In this document: positions 47,886-57,899 of the stretch, piece after piece
Numbering within the stretch: position 1 is the stretch's first letter
Layout of the letters: every line of letters starts with the position of its first letter
NCBI RefSeq assembly: GCF_014838825.1
Contig: NZ_JACYMO010000001.1
Location: forward strand, 62,001 to 126,000
Length of the DNA: 64,000 nt
From: Erwinia persicina
GTDB lineage: Bacteria > Pseudomonadota > Gammaproteobacteria > Enterobacterales > Enterobacteriaceae
Direction of reading: 5' to 3'
Translations under genes and position numbers: made by a program
The notes under the pieces: generated by a model
Databases searched by the model: none
What the model was told of the DNA's origin: nothing
Seen by the model: only the letters and a program-made list of their open reading frames with translations

Positions 47886-48632
47886 ATGTTAAGCATCAAA
47901 GATTTACAGGTAAGCGTTGAAGACAAAGCTATCCTGCGTGGATTGAATCTGGAGATTAAACCCGGAGAAGTACACGCCATCATGGGACCTAACGGTTCAG
48001 GGAAAAGTACCCTTTCTGCCACTCTGGCAGGGCGTGAAGATTATGAAGTGACCGGCGGTACCGTTGAGTTTAAAGGTAAAGACCTGCTTGAGTTGTCCCC
48101 GGAAGATCGCGCCGGCGAAGGCATCTTTATGGCTTTCCAGTATCCGGTTGAAATCCCCGGCGTCAGTAATCAGTTCTTCCTGCAAACCTCTGTGAATGCG
48201 GTACGTAAATACCGTGAGCAGGAAGCGCTGGACCGCTTTGATTTCCAGGATTTTATCGAAGATAAAATCCAGATGCTGAAAATGCCTGAAGATCTGCTGA
48301 CCCGATCCGTCAATGTCGGCTTCTCCGGCGGCGAGAAAAAGCGTAATGATATTCTGCAGATGGCCGCCCTGGAGCCGGATCTGTGCATCCTTGATGAGAC
48401 CGACTCAGGTCTGGACATTGATGCCCTGAAAATTGTGGCCAACGGCGTGAACAACCTGCGCGACGGTAAACGTTCATTCATCATCGTCACGCACTACCAG
48501 CGTATTCTTGACTACATTAAGCCGGACTTCGTCCACGTGCTGTATCAGGGCAAAATTGTGAAATCAGGTGATTTCTCACTGGTTAAACAGTTAGAGGAGC
48601 AAGGCTATGGCTGGCTTACCGACCAAGAGTGA
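47886..48632 (+). CDS. sufC: Fe-S assembly ATPase SufC
   Basis: ABC-type ATPase (248 residues) that binds SufB and SufD and drives conformational change for cluster assembly; soluble, not a transporter. Walker A GPNGSGKSTLSATLAG near residue 34, signature FSGGEKKRNDILQMA, Walker B LCILDETDSGLDIDAL (E. coli has DESDSGLD), His in VTHYQRIL. ATG at 47886 follows GAAGGAAAC. The end overlaps sufD by 26 nt. Confidence 0.97.
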   Translation: MLSIKDLQVSVEDKAILRGLNLEIKPGEVHAIMGPNGSGKSTLSATLAGREDYEVTGGTVEFKGKDLLELSPEDRAGEGIFMAFQYPVEIPGVSNQFFLQTSVNAVRKYREQEALDRFDFQDFIEDKIQMLKMPEDLLTRSVNVGFSGGEKKRNDILQMAALEPDLCILDETDSGLDIDALKIVANGVNNLRDGKRSFIIVTHYQRILDYIKPDFVHVLYQGKIVKSGDFSLVKQLEEQGYGWLTDQE

Positions 48633-49887
48633 TAATGCACTGCAGCAGTGGCATCACCTGTTTGAAACACGGGGTGACAGTCGCTCCCTGCAGGCCCAAC
48701 AGCACTGGCAGCAGCTGCTGCGCTTAGGTCTGCCGACGCGCAAGCAGGAAAACTGGAAGTACACCCCGCTGGATACCCTGCTGGGACAGCAGTTTGTCCT
48801 GCCGCAGCCTGCGGTGCTCGACAGGGCTGCCGTAGACAGTCTGGCGCTGGCCATCGACGCTGTGCGCCTGGTCTTTGTTGACGGCCGCTTTGCGCCGTCA
48901 CTGAGCGATACCGAGCACGATCTGTTCAGCATCCAGGTTACGCAGGCTGCCGAACGTCGCGAACTGAGTGCGCCTATCCAGCCCGAGGTATTCCTGCACC
49001 TGACAGAAAGTCTGGCTGAGGAAGTGACCACTATTCAGCTTCCGCGTGGCAAAGCCGCCGCACGTCCGCTGTACCTGCTGCATATCAGCAGCGGCAGTGC
49101 GACCGGCGAGATGAACACCTCGCACTATCGCCATCATTTACAGCTGGATGAAGCGTCGGAAGCCACGGTGATTGAGCACTACCTCACCCTGAATGGCGCC
49201 ACGCACTTTACCGGTGCGCGCTTCACGGCGGACGTGGGTAATAACGCCGCGCTGACGCATTACAATCTCTGTTTTGAAGATCAGAGCAGCTACCACTTCT
49301 CCCATAATGACCTGACGCTGGGCCGTGATGTGCGTGTGCAGAGCCACAGCTTCCTGCTGGGTGCGGGTCTGACCCGCCATAACACCAGCAGCGTACTGGA
49401 AGGCGAGGGCAGCGATCTGGTCATCAACAGCCTGATGCTTCCGCTGGATAAAGAGGTCTGCGACAGCCGGACTTATCTTGAGCACAACAAAGGCTACTGC
49501 CAGAGCCGTCAACGGCATAAAACCATTGTCCGCGATCGGGCCCGTGCGGTATTCAACGGTCATATTAAAGTGGCGAAGTACGCCCTGAAGACCGACGGTC
49601 AGATGAGCAACAACAACCTGTTGCTGGGACGTCTGGCGGAAGTGGATACGAAACCGCAGCTGGAAATCTATGCGGATGACGTGAAGTGCGGTCACGGTGC
49701 CACTATCGGTCGTATCGACGAAGAGCAGATGTTCTATCTGCGCTCACGCGGTATTGACGAAGCGGCCGCGCAGCGAATGATTATTTATGCGTTTGCTGCA
49801 GAGTTAACCGAAGCCATTACCGATGAAACGTTGAAAGAAGCCGTGATGCAGCGTATCGCACAGCGTTTTCCAGGAGGCCTGCAATGA
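48607..49887 (+). CDS. sufD: Fe-S cluster assembly protein SufD
   Basis: SufB paralogue that completes the SufBC2D complex and is needed for iron acquisition. 426 residues; beta-helix core with the conserved [41 protein letters not shown] and [26 protein letters not shown], including the His thought to act in cluster formation. Starts within sufC, ends within sufS (4-nt overlap), so translation is coupled. Confidence 0.96.
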   Translation: MAGLPTKSDNALQQWHHLFETRGDSRSLQAQQHWQQLLRLGLPTRKQENWKYTPLDTLLGQQFVLPQPAVLDRAAVDSLALAIDAVRLVFVDGRFAPSLSDTEHDLFSIQVTQAAERRELSAPIQPEVFLHLTESLAEEVTTIQLPRGKAAARPLYLLHISSGSATGEMNTSHYRHHLQLDEASEATVIEHYLTLNGATHFTGARFTADVGNNAALTHYNLCFEDQSSYHFSHNDLTLGRDVRVQSHSFLLGAGLTRHNTSSVLEGEGSDLVINSLMLPLDKEVCDSRTYLEHNKGYCQSRQRHKTIVRDRARAVFNGHIKVAKYALKTDGQMSNNNLLLGRLAEVDTKPQLEIYADDVKCGHGATIGRIDEEQMFYLRSRGIDEAAAQRMIIYAFAAELTEAITDETLKEAVMQRIAQRFPGGLQ

Positions 49888-51104
49888 CATTTGACCTGGC
49901 CCGCGTTCGGGCGGAATTTCCGCTGCTGGCGCGTGAGGTCAACGGGCAACCGCTGGCTTACCTCGACAGTGCGGCCAGCGCGCAGAAGCCACAGGCGGTC
50001 ATTGACGCAGAAAGTCGTTTCTATGAGCAAGGCTACGCGGCCGTCCACCGGGGTATCCACACGCTGAGTGCGGAAGCTACCACGGAAATGGAAAATGTGC
50101 GCGTTCAGGCTGCCCATTTCCTTAATGCCGCTTCCGCTGAAGAGATTGTCTTCGTCAAAGGCACCACTGAGGCGATTAACCTGGTCGCCAACAGCTGGGG
50201 TGGCAGTCAGCTGCAGCCGGGTGACAACATCATCATTACGGAGATGGAGCATCACGCCAATATCGTCCCCTGGCAGATGGTGGCAGAGCGTACCGGGGCA
50301 GAGGTGCGTTTTATTCCGCTGACCGACGACGGTGAGCTGGATCTTACCCAGTTGCCTGCGCTGATCGATAGCCGGACCCGCCTGCTGGCCGTCACCCACG
50401 TTTCCAACGTGCTGGGTACGGAAAACCCGGTTAAGGCGCTGGTGGCTCAGGCGAAAGCCGCTGGGGTTGTCACGCTGATTGATGGCGCTCAGGCGGTGAT
50501 GCACCACACCGTCGATGTGCAGGATCTGGACTGCGATTTCTATGTTTTCTCCGGGCACAAACTTTACGGGCCCACCGGTATTGGCATCCTGTACGGCCGC
50601 AAGGCGTTACTGGATAACATGCCTCCGTGGGAAGGCGGCGGTGCGATGATCTCTACCGTCAGCCTGACCCGGGGGACGACCTATGCGGCGGCACCGTGGC
50701 GCTTTGAGGCTGGTTCACCCAACACCGGAGCCATTGTCGGCCTGGGCGCAGCCATTAAGTGGGTCAGCGATCTCGGTCTGGAGGTTATCGCAGAGCGTGA
50801 GCAGCAGCTGATGCGCTATGCACTGGACAAGCTGGCCGCCGTACCGGATATGATCATTTACGGGCCGCAGCAGCGCGCAGGCGTGATTGCATTTAACCTG
50901 GGTAAGCACCATGCGTTTGATGTGGGCAGCTTCCTTGACCAGTATGGCATCGCCATTCGTACCGGTCACCACTGCGCGATGCCGCTGATGCAGCGTTACC
51001 ATGTGCCGGCCATGTGTCGCGCCTCGTTTGTTCTGTATAATAGCGAAGAAGAGGTCGATCGCCTGGCGGCCGGTCTGACCCGTATTCACCGTTTGCTGGG
51101 CTGA
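49884..51104 (+). CDS. sufS: Cysteine desulfurase SufS
   Basis: PLP-dependent group II desulfurase that supplies persulphide sulphur to SufE. 406 residues. PLP-binding lysine in [16 protein letters not shown] near residue 226, active Cys364 in [10 protein letters not shown], and the N-terminal [11 protein letters not shown] and [12 protein letters not shown] blocks of the family. Overlaps sufD by 4 nt. Unlike E. coli, it is followed by a 104-nt gap before sufE that contains a strong hairpin. Confidence 0.97.
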   Translation: MTFDLARVRAEFPLLAREVNGQPLAYLDSAASAQKPQAVIDAESRFYEQGYAAVHRGIHTLSAEATTEMENVRVQAAHFLNAASAEEIVFVKGTTEAINLVANSWGGSQLQPGDNIIITEMEHHANIVPWQMVAERTGAEVRFIPLTDDGELDLTQLPALIDSRTRLLAVTHVSNVLGTENPVKALVAQAKAAGVVTLIDGAQAVMHHTVDVQDLDCDFYVFSGHKLYGPTGIGILYGRKALLDNMPPWEGGGAMISTVSLTRGTTYAAAPWRFEAGSPNTGAIVGLGAAIKWVSDLGLEVIAEREQQLMRYALDKLAAVPDMIIYGPQQRAGVIAFNLGKHHAFDVGSFLDQYGIAIRTGHHCAMPLMQRYHVPAMCRASFVLYNSEEEVDRLAAGLTRIHRLLG

Positions 51105-51135
51105 CGTTGACCGCGTTGCTGTCATACAGCCCTGA

Positions 51136-51155
51136 GGGCGAGGCTTGCCTCGCCC
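51136..51155 (+). repeat. Hairpin between sufS and sufE
   Basis: GGGCGAGGC-TT-GCCTCGCCC, a perfect 9-bp repeat with a minimal loop. There is no T-run of note after it (TTGTCACATTT). It may stabilise the upstream mRNA or reduce read-through to sufE. Confidence 0.6.
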
Positions 51156-51208
51156 TTGTCACATTTCAGGCAATGTCGTCTCAGAAACAGATTGATAGTG
51201 AGGAAGCA

Positions 51209-51631
51209 ATGGCAACTCTGCCAGATAAAGACAAACTGGTGCGTAACTTTAATCGTTGCGCTAATCAGGAAGAGAAGTATCTGTACATTATTGAACTGGG
51301 CGCGCGCCTGGACGATGCCGCCGGCGCGTTACAGCAGCCGGAAAACATCATTCCAGGCTGTCAAAGCCAGGTATGGATTGTTGTCGGCACGGACGATAAG
51401 GGCCGGATCACCCTGCAGGGCGACAGCGATGCCGCGCTGGTGAAAGGATTGATTGCCATCGTCTTTGCGCTGTACCAAAACATGACGCCGCAGGAGATTG
51501 TTGATTTCGACGTGCGCCCCTGGTTTGCCGATCTCTCTCTGACGCAACAGCTGACCCCCTCGCGTTCGCAGGGTCTGGAAGCGATGATCCGTGCTATACG
51601 TAAGAAAGCGCTGATTCTCATCCAGGCGTGA
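51209..51631 (+). CDS. sufE: Sulphur acceptor protein SufE
   Basis: Accepts sulphur from SufS on Cys51 (IPGCQSQVW) and transfers it to SufB. 140 residues (E. coli 138). ATG at 51209 has AGGAAG upstream and gives [14 protein letters not shown]; the frame runs back to 51107 without family likeness. Last gene of the suf operon; a weak hairpin (51654-51680) may end the transcript. Confidence 0.95.
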   Translation: MATLPDKDKLVRNFNRCANQEEKYLYIIELGARLDDAAGALQQPENIIPGCQSQVWIVVGTDDKGRITLQGDSDAALVKGLIAIVFALYQNMTPQEIVDFDVRPWFADLSLTQQLTPSRSQGLEAMIRAIRKKALILIQA

Positions 51632-51703
51632 GTTGCTACACTTCCCGGTAAGTACCCCGCTGCGCTAAGGTGGGGTGTTATTCACTTAAACCGAGAAATG
51701 TGC

Positions 51704-52708
51704 ATGAAACTTTTTTACCGCATAGCCGGGATTTCTGTTCTTACTTTTCTTGCCGGAATGCAGGCTGCCAGTGCAACCGAGTATCCACTTCCCCCCGATA
51801 ACAGCCGCCTGATTGGTGAAAACACCACCTGGGTCGTCCCTAATGATGGCAATCCGCTGGAGGCCGTAGCGGTAAAGTATCAGGTGGGCCTGCTGGGTCT
51901 GCTCGAAGCTAACCCCGGTACTGACCCCTGGCTGCCCAAAGCGGGCACGCAGCTGACCATTCCGACCCAGATGCTGCTACCTGATACTAAGCGCGAAGGG
52001 ATTGTGGTTAACGTGGCAGAGCTGCGGCTCTATTACTATCCGAAAGGCGAGAACAAGGTGATCGTTTATCCTATCGGCATCGGCCAGCTCGGCGCGAACA
52101 CCCCGGCGATGGTCACCAGCATCAGTCAGAAAATTCCCAATCCGACCTGGACGCCCACGCCGAATATCCGCAAGCGTTACGCAGCAGAAGGTAAATCTCT
52201 GCCGGGTACGGTGCCTGCGGGGCCAGATAACCCGATGGGACTGTATGCGCTGCGTCTGGCCTATGGTCAGCAGCATTATCTGATCCACGGCACCAACGCC
52301 GATTTCGGTATCGGCATGCGCGTCAGTTCAGGCTGTATCCGCCTGCGTCCGGATGATATTGAAGCGTTGTTCAACAGCGTGCCCAAAGGAACCCGCGTGC
52401 AAATCATTAATCAGCCGATCAAGTATGCGGTCGAACCGGACGGCAAACGCTATCTGGAAGTGCACCAGCCGCTATCCCACAGCGAGAAGGATGATCCACA
52501 GACCCTGCCGATTGCCCTGACCGCTGCGGCGAAAAAGTTTATCAACAGTGATGACAGCGACCGTGCGGTGATCAAAGCCGCCATTAAACGGCGCTCGGGG
52601 ATGCCGGTTCTGGTTAACGAAGGAGAAAAGGTGGGGCAGGATGGGGAAGTGCCCGCCAGCGTGCTTCAGCAGCCTTCAGAGGCGGTGAAAGAGAAACCTG
52701 CGTCGTAA
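51704..52708 (+). CDS. ldtE: L,D-transpeptidase LdtE (YnhG)
   Basis: Periplasmic enzyme that makes 3-3 (meso-DAP to meso-DAP) cross-links in peptidoglycan. 334 residues from ATG 51704 (ATG 51698 also in frame). Signal peptide to about residue 24 (QAASA), a LysM-like region at 45-90, and the YkuD catalytic domain with YLIHGTNADFGIGMRVSSGCIRLRPDDIE holding the nucleophilic Cys. Next to lpp: the Ldt family also attaches Lpp to the wall, though LdtE mainly cross-links. It converges with lpp on a shared terminator. Confidence 0.94.
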   Translation: MKLFYRIAGISVLTFLAGMQAASATEYPLPPDNSRLIGENTTWVVPNDGNPLEAVAVKYQVGLLGLLEANPGTDPWLPKAGTQLTIPTQMLLPDTKREGIVVNVAELRLYYYPKGENKVIVYPIGIGQLGANTPAMVTSISQKIPNPTWTPTPNIRKRYAAEGKSLPGTVPAGPDNPMGLYALRLAYGQQHYLIHGTNADFGIGMRVSSGCIRLRPDDIEALFNSVPKGTRVQIINQPIKYAVEPDGKRYLEVHQPLSHSEKDDPQTLPIALTAAAKKFINSDDSDRAVIKAAIKRRSGMPVLVNEGEKVGQDGEVPASVLQQPSEAVKEKPAS

Positions 52709-52790
52709 CCTGCTAATGGCTTCGGCATCGCTGATAGGGGGTTATGGAGCGTTCAGGAAGGGGGTTCGCCCCCAAGAGCTGTAACAGGCA

Positions 52791-52821
52791 AAAAAAATGG
52801 CGCACAATGTGCGCCATTTTT
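52791..52821. terminator. Bidirectional terminator between ldtE and lpp
   Basis: AATGGCGCACA and TGTGCGCCATT flanked by an A-run on the left and a T-run on the right, so it serves both ldtE (plus) and lpp (minus). A separate GGGGG-TTCG-CCCCC hairpin (52760-52773) lies just before it. Confidence 0.9.
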
Positions 52822-52834
52822 AAAACCAGAACTC

Positions 52835-53083
<249 letters not shown>

Positions 53084-53116
53084 CTAGATTAAGTTAATCT
53101 CCATGTAGCGTTACAA

Positions 53117-53145
53117 GTATTACACAAAGTATTTTCTAATGAGAA
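53117..53145 (-). promoter_or_regulatory. lpp promoter
   Basis: On the minus strand -35 TTCTCA, 17-bp spacer, -10 TAATAC, followed by a leader (TTGTAACGCTACATGGAG) like that of E. coli lpp. The AT-rich upstream segment could act as an UP element. Confidence 0.85.
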
Positions 53146-53326
53146 TAATTTTTTGATGAGAACGTGCTTAAATTTGATCGTTCGCTCAAAGAAGCATCTC
53201 ATTTCCACTATTTTACAAAAAACGAAGCGAAAACAGGCGATTTTAATCAGCAGGTCGGTCACTTTTAGGGTGATTAAATCGTTAATTTCGATTGGACGCT
53301 TTGTGAAACCCCTTTGCGCAAGTTGT

Positions 53327-53354
53327 AAAAAAAGCGCCACTCAGGACGCTTTTT
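53327..53354 (-). terminator. Terminator of pykF
   Basis: Arms AAAAAGCG-CC and GGA-CGCTTTTT with a small bulge, flanked by T-run on the minus strand; 22 nt after the pykF stop. Confidence 0.75.
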
Positions 53355-53376
53355 CACTACAAGGCGTAATCTTTCA

Positions 53377-54789
53377 TTACAGAACGTGGACTGACGCCGT
53401 ATTAGTGGTGCCGCTTGGTACCAGCGCACCAGAAACCATGACCACCACATCGCCCTTCATCGCGAATCCGCTCGCTTCCGCTGCTTCTTTACCCAGACGA
53501 TAGAAATCGTCAGTGGATGCGATCTCACTTACCACAGAGGTAATGATACCTTTACTGAGCAGTAACTGACGAGCCGTCTGTTCGTTGGTGGTCAGCGCAA
53601 GAATGGTCGCATTCGGGAAATACTTACGAATAGACTTGGCTGATTTGCCCCCTTCGGTGGCGACAACGATCAGCGGCGATTCCAGTTTTTCAGCCGTTTC
53701 TACCGCACCACGACAGACGGCTTCAGTGATGCGCATTTTACGGTTGTCATGCTGGGAGTCGATACGGCTTTTCATCACGCGGTCAGTACGCTCACAGATG
53801 GTCGCCATGATGGTGACGGACTCCAGAGGGTATTTCCCTTTGGCACTTTCACCCGAGAGCATCACTGCATCGGTTCCGTCGAGGATGGCGTTAGCAACGT
53901 CACCAGCTTCTGCACGGGTTGGGCGCGGGTTTTTGATCATGGAGTCGAGCATCTGGGTAGCGGTGATAACCACTTTGCGTGCACGGTTACATTTTTTGAT
54001 CATCATCTTCTGCGCGAAGATCACTTCTTCAACCGGGATTTCAACGCCGAGGTCACCACGAGCGACCATGATACCGTCTGAGGCATCAAGGATTTCGTCG
54101 AAGTTGTTCAGACCTTCCTGGTTTTCGATTTTAGAGATGATCTGGATATGCTCGCCGCCGTGCGCTTTCAGGTGCTCACGAATTTCAAGCACGTCTGAAC
54201 GCTTACGGATGAACGAAGCAGCGACAAAATCGACACCCTGTTCACAGCCGAAGATCAGGTCCAGTTTGTCCTTCTCAGCCAGGGCAGGCAGCTGGATGGA
54301 TACTCCCGGCAGGTTAACGCCTTTGTTCTCACCCAGGTCGCCGTTGTTCAGCACCTTACATACCACGGTGCTTTCGGTCACTTCGATCACTTCCATGCCG
54401 ATCAGACCATCGTCAACCAGAACGGTATTACCGATTTTCAGGTCAGCAGCAAAGCCTGCATAGGTCACCGCCACCGTATCAGCATTGCCGATGATGGTCT
54501 GGTCAGTGGTGAAGGTAAAGGTCTGGCCCGCTTTCAGGGAGGCATCGTTGCCGCCTTCCAGTTTCATGGTGCGGATTTCAGGGCCTTTAGTATCAAGCAG
54601 GATCGCCGCCTGGTGGCCGCTTTTGCTCATCACTGAGCGCAGATTGGTAATGCGCTGGCCGTGTTCTTCATAATTCCCGTGGGAAAAGTTCAGACGCATC
54701 ACATTCATGCCGGCATCAAGCAGGTTGGTCAGCATCTCTTCAGATTCGGTTTTTGGACCGATAGTACAAACGATTTTAGTCTTTTTCAT
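53377..54789 (-). CDS. pykF: Pyruvate kinase I (fructose-1,6-bisphosphate-activated)
   Basis: Transfers phosphate from PEP to ADP, giving pyruvate and ATP. 470 residues, identical in length to E. coli PykF. N-terminal [16 protein letters not shown], substrate/metal site [16 protein letters not shown] and [33 protein letters not shown], and the C-terminal allosteric domain ([19 protein letters not shown]). ATG at 54789. Its promoter carries a perfect Cra site just downstream of the start point, fitting Cra repression. Confidence 0.98.
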   Translation of the reverse strand: MKKTKIVCTIGPKTESEEMLTNLLDAGMNVMRLNFSHGNYEEHGQRITNLRSVMSKSGHQAAILLDTKGPEIRTMKLEGGNDASLKAGQTFTFTTDQTIIGNADTVAVTYAGFAADLKIGNTVLVDDGLIGMEVIEVTESTVVCKVLNNGDLGENKGVNLPGVSIQLPALAEKDKLDLIFGCEQGVDFVAASFIRKRSDVLEIREHLKAHGGEHIQIISKIENQEGLNNFDEILDASDGIMVARGDLGVEIPVEEVIFAQKMMIKKCNRARKVVITATQMLDSMIKNPRPTRAEAGDVANAILDGTDAVMLSGESAKGKYPLESVTIMATICERTDRVMKSRIDSQHDNRKMRITEAVCRGAVETAEKLESPLIVVATEGGKSAKSIRKYFPNATILALTTNEQTARQLLLSKGIITSVVSEIASTDDFYRLGKEAAEASGFAMKGDVVVMVSGALVPSGTTNTASVHVL

Positions 54790-55003
54790 GACGATTTATC
54801 TATTAAGTTGTGATGGATGATTAAAGATGTATCCCGGCGGTGGATCCACCGGAGGAGAAAATTTGTGTTATGAGAATGGCGATACAGGGTAAGGATAGGT
54901 GACAGAATGAAAGCGTGCAGGGTAAGTGAAGACGCGGTTTCGGCGCAGGCGCAATAATGTGTTGCGCAACAGGTACTCGTTTTAAATTGAGGGGCAACCA
55001 TAC

Positions 55004-55017
55004 GCTGAAACCATTCA
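55004..55017. promoter_or_regulatory. Cra operator of pykF
   Basis: GCTGAAACCATTCA fits the Cra consensus RSTGAAWCSNTHHW at every position. It lies about 12-25 nt downstream of the predicted transcript start, the layout of a repressor site. Confidence 0.82.
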
Positions 55018-55035
55018 AGTGAAACAACGTCCCGT

Positions 55036-55064
55036 ATTATAGTCGCTAAGTGTTCGAAAACCAA
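55036..55064 (-). promoter_or_regulatory. pykF promoter
   Basis: Minus strand -35 TTGGTT (55059-55064), 17-bp spacer, perfect -10 TATAAT (55036-55041). Confidence 0.8.
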
Positions 55065-55180
55065 TTAAAAAGCGTGAAATAGCACGCAGGAGTGATACGC
55101 ATCAAGTTCGTTGCGCAAACTGACCGGACGTAAGGTTAATCTTAAAGGTTGTCGGGGGAAGGTAAATCAGGGAGAGAGAG

Positions 55181-55257
55181 TGGTGCGTTCTAGAGGACTC
55201 GAACCTCCGACCCCCACCATGTCAAGGTGGTGCTCTAACCAACTGAGCTAAGAACGC
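55181..55257 (-). tRNA. tRNA-Val (anticodon GAC), second of a pair
   Basis: 77 nt including encoded CCA. Acceptor GCGTTCT pairs with AGAACGC, anticodon stem-loop CCACC-TTGACAT-GGTGG gives anticodon GAC (decodes GUC/GUU), T-loop TTCGAGT within GGAGG/CCTCT. It corresponds to one of the valV/valW pair; which one cannot be decided. Confidence 0.95.
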
Positions 55258-55307
55258 ATTTCTTCATCTTTTCTGCCATCAGCCTGTTGGCTGCGTCAGC
55301 GAAAGTG

Positions 55308-55384
55308 TGGTGCGTCTGAATGGACTCGAACCATCGACCCCCACCATGTCAAGGTGGTGCTCTAACCAACTGAGCTACAGACGC
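55308..55384 (-). tRNA. tRNA-Val (anticodon GAC), first of a pair
   Basis: 77 nt including CCA. Acceptor GCGTCTG pairs with CAGACGC; D-arm, anticodon arm and variable loop are the same as the downstream copy, but acceptor and T stems differ by compensated changes (GATGG/CCATT in the T stem). The copies are 50 nt apart and probably co-transcribed. Confidence 0.95.
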
Positions 55385-55414
55385 ACTGTGCTGTCTGGGT
55401 GACAGCGGGGACGA

Positions 55415-55443
55415 ATATTAACGGCACAGTAGGCGACTGGCAA
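55415..55443 (-). promoter_or_regulatory. Promoter of the tRNA-Val pair
   Basis: Minus strand -35 TTGCCA (55438-55443), 17-bp spacer, -10 TAATAT (55415-55420), then a GC-rich discriminator (CGTCCCCGC) as in stringently controlled stable-RNA promoters. Confidence 0.65.
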
Positions 55444-55467
55444 GGGGAAAAATGATTTTTCCGTCTG

Positions 55468-55498
55468 ATTGCTGCGCATCTGTGCGAAGCGCAGCAAT
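55468..55498. repeat. Inverted repeat between mdtK and the tRNA promoter
   Basis: ATTGCTGCGC and GCGCAGCAAT, 10-bp perfect arms with an 11-nt loop. A TTTT follows on the plus strand only, so it is not an obvious mdtK terminator, though it lies 33 nt after the mdtK stop. Confidence 0.5.
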
Positions 55499-55531
55499 TT
55501 TAATCACCTGAAAGCGAAATGTGCCGAAAAA

Positions 55532-56905
55532 TTAACGTGCTGCGCGGGCCATAATCACCTCAGCGGGCTGCCGTTGCAGACGGCGCATCCGCCAGATCAT
55601 CATCACCGCTGAAGACGTCAGGCCGATAATGAAACCGGTCCAGAATCCGGCTGGCCCCATGGCCGGAACCACCCAGTCGGTCATCGCCAGCACATAGCCA
55701 CTGGGCAAGCCAAGCACCCAGTAGGCGACGAAGGTGATAAAGAAGATCGCGCGCGTGTCCTTGTAACCGCGCAAGATACCGCTGCCGATCACCTGAATCG
55801 AGTCCGAGAACTGATAAATCGCCGCCAGGAACATCAGCTGAGCGGCCAGAGTGATGACCTCCGGATTATCCGTATACAGCAGCGCGATCTCCTTGCGGAA
55901 GGTGATGGTGAACAGGGCGGTCAGGCAGGCCATGCCAATACCCACTGCCTGCGCGGTCCATGCTGCCACCCTGGCACCTTCAACCGACCCCTGACCCAGA
56001 CGGAAACCGACGCGGATGGTCGTGGCCACGCCGAGAGACAGCGGCAGGACAAACATCAGGGAACTGAAGTTCAGGGCGATCTGATGACCGGCCACTTTGA
56101 CAATCCCCATCGGGGACACCAGCAGGGCGACTACGGCAAACAGCGTTACTTCAAAGAAAAGCGCCAGCGCAACCGGCAGACCCAGTCCGGCAAGGCGACG
56201 CAGGGCTTTCCAGTCCGGTGGACTGTAACGGGTCGGCAGGTGGATATCGCGCATCGATTTGGCACGGTTAACCCATGCCTTCATGGCAATGAACATGACC
56301 CAGTAGACCGACGCTGTCGCCACGCCGCAGCCGACGCCACCGAGTGCGGGCATGCCGAAATGACCGTAAATAAAGATGTAGTTGACCGGAATGTTGACCA
56401 GCAGGCCAAGGAATCCCATGACCATCCCGGGCTTGGTTTTGGACAAGCCTTCACACTGGTTACGAGCCACCTGGAAAAACAGATACCCCGGCGCGCCCCA
56501 CAGCAGAGCGTGAAGATAGCCGATAGCCTTTTCAGACAACACCGGGTCAACATTATGCATGGCACCAATCAGGTAGCCTGCGTTATACAGCACCACCATA
56601 ATCAGTACGGAAACCATCGCCGCCAGCCAGTAGGCCTGGCGGACCTGGTGGGCAATACGTTCCCGACGGCCTGATCCGTTGAGCTGGGCGACTACCGGTG
56701 TCAGGGCGAGGATCAAACCGTGACCAAAGAGAATCGAGGGTAACCAGATGGAGGTACCCACGGCAACGGCGGCCATATCCGTGGCGCTAACGGCACCGGC
56801 CATTACTGTATCGACAAAGCCCATGGAAGTTTGCGCAACCTGCGCAAGGATCACCGGAATAGCCAGGGCTAATAACTGACGCGCCTCTGAGAGGTACTTC
56901 TGCAC
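55532..56905 (-). CDS. mdtK: MATE-family multidrug exporter MdtK (NorM)
   Basis: Inner-membrane cation-coupled exporter of fluoroquinolones, dyes and similar cations. 457 residues, same as E. coli, twelve helices in two bundles. Conserved blocks: [21 protein letters not shown] in helix 1, [31 protein letters not shown], and [16 protein letters not shown] in the second half. ATG at 55-56905 end begins [15 protein letters not shown]. Divergent from ribE across 282 bp in which no gene or FMN-type riboswitch was recognised. Confidence 0.96.
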   Translation of the reverse strand: MQKYLSEARQLLALAIPVILAQVAQTSMGFVDTVMAGAVSATDMAAVAVGTSIWLPSILFGHGLILALTPVVAQLNGSGRRERIAHQVRQAYWLAAMVSVLIMVVLYNAGYLIGAMHNVDPVLSEKAIGYLHALLWGAPGYLFFQVARNQCEGLSKTKPGMVMGFLGLLVNIPVNYIFIYGHFGMPALGGVGCGVATASVYWVMFIAMKAWVNRAKSMRDIHLPTRYSPPDWKALRRLAGLGLPVALALFFEVTLFAVVALLVSPMGIVKVAGHQIALNFSSLMFVLPLSLGVATTIRVGFRLGQGSVEGARVAAWTAQAVGIGMACLTALFTITFRKEIALLYTDNPEVITLAAQLMFLAAIYQFSDSIQVIGSGILRGYKDTRAIFFITFVAYWVLGLPSGYVLAMTDWVVPAMGPAGFWTGFIIGLTSSAVMMIWRMRRLQRQPAEVIMARAAR

Positions 56906-57187
56906 ACATACACCTTTTAATTTTCTCCGTCCCTGTTCACGCAGGCGAGTGACAGCGTAACGGCAGGACGGTAATGGTTTTATTCATGACACTGCTTAAG
57001 AAAAACGGCTTTCAGCGATGATATCAGCAGAGCAGGCGCCCCAGTTTAGTGATAGCAGAGGAAATAGCCAATGTTATGACAAAAGAATAGCTCTTTGTGT
57101 CACGCAATTATGCGGTGCTTTATTTGGCTTTGCCACGTTGCCAGGGCAAACTAAGGGCAGAAAAACACATTGATTGAGGCAACAGCT

Positions 57188-57853
57188 ATGTTTACCGGTA
57201 TTGTGCAGGGCACCGCAGAGGTGCTGGCAATTGACGAGAAACCTAATTTTCGTACCCATGTAATTAAAATGCCAGAAGCATTATTGCCCGGGCTGGAACT
57301 GGGCGCGTCTGTTTCGCACAACGGCTGCTGCCTGACGGTGACCGAGGTAGAGGGCGACCGCGTCAGTTTCGATCTGGTAAAAGAAACGCTGCGCATTACC
57401 AATCTGGGCGATTTGCAGGTCGGCGATACGGTGAACGTTGAGCGTGCAGCGAAATTCAGCGATGAAATCGGAGGGCATCTGATGTCCGGGCATGTGATGA
57501 CGACCGCTGAAATCAGTAAAATACTGACCTCAGAAAATAACCGGGAGATCTGGTTTAAGCCGCTGGATGCCAGCCAGATGAAATATATTCTGCACAAGGG
57601 TTTTGTCGGTATTGATGGCATCAGCCTGACGGTGGGGGAAGTGACGCGGACAAAATTCTGTGTGCATCTGATCCCGGAAACACTGATGCGCACCACGTTA
57701 GGCAGCAAGCGGTTGGGTCATCGCGTCAATATTGAAATTGATCCGCACACCCAGGCGATAGTCGAAACCGTTGAGCGGGTGCTGGCACAGCGTGAGGCCT
57801 CGTTACTGGCGGCCGCAGCCAGCGAACTGCGGGATGAAAGTCACCAGGATTAG
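57188..57853 (+). CDS. ribE: Riboflavin synthase alpha subunit
   Basis: Dismutates two molecules of 6,7-dimethyl-8-ribityllumazine into riboflavin and the pyrimidine precursor. 221 residues (E. coli 213; formerly ribC), with two tandem lumazine-binding repeats: [12 protein letters not shown] to about residue 95, then [15 protein letters not shown] onward. The active-site Cys/Ser region [10 protein letters not shown] is in the first repeat and [10 protein letters not shown] in the second. ATG at 57188 follows GAGGCAACAGCT; six in-frame codons upstream are outside the family. A hairpin follows the stop. Confidence 0.96.
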   Translation: MFTGIVQGTAEVLAIDEKPNFRTHVIKMPEALLPGLELGASVSHNGCCLTVTEVEGDRVSFDLVKETLRITNLGDLQVGDTVNVERAAKFSDEIGGHLMSGHVMTTAEISKILTSENNREIWFKPLDASQMKYILHKGFVGIDGISLTVGEVTRTKFCVHLIPETLMRTTLGSKRLGHRVNIEIDPHTQAIVETVERVLAQREASLLAAAASELRDESHQD

Positions 57854-57861
57854 CAAAGTAT

Positions 57862-57888
57862 CAGGGCGACATATCGTCGCCCTGTTTG
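57862..57888. terminator. Hairpin between ribE and cfa
   Basis: CAGGGCGAC-ATATC-GTCGCCCTG followed by TTTG on the ribE strand. Short T-run, so termination may be partial. It probably closes the two convergent genes. Confidence 0.6.
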
Positions 57889-57899
57889 CACACGCCGGT

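Larger units (their letters stand above)
54790..55180 (-). promoter_or_regulatory. pykF upstream region
   Basis: 391 bp between pykF and the tRNA genes without a coding sequence. Contains the pykF promoter (55036-55064), a Cra box (55004-55017) and two TTGCGCAA palindromes (54962-54969 and 55111-55118), one on each side of the promoter. The resulting leader is about 240 nt. Confidence 0.6.

Noticed and set aside
56906..57187. Riboswitch upstream of ribE
   Set aside because: No FMN-riboswitch-like conserved core was recognised, and enterobacterial ribE is not normally under one.
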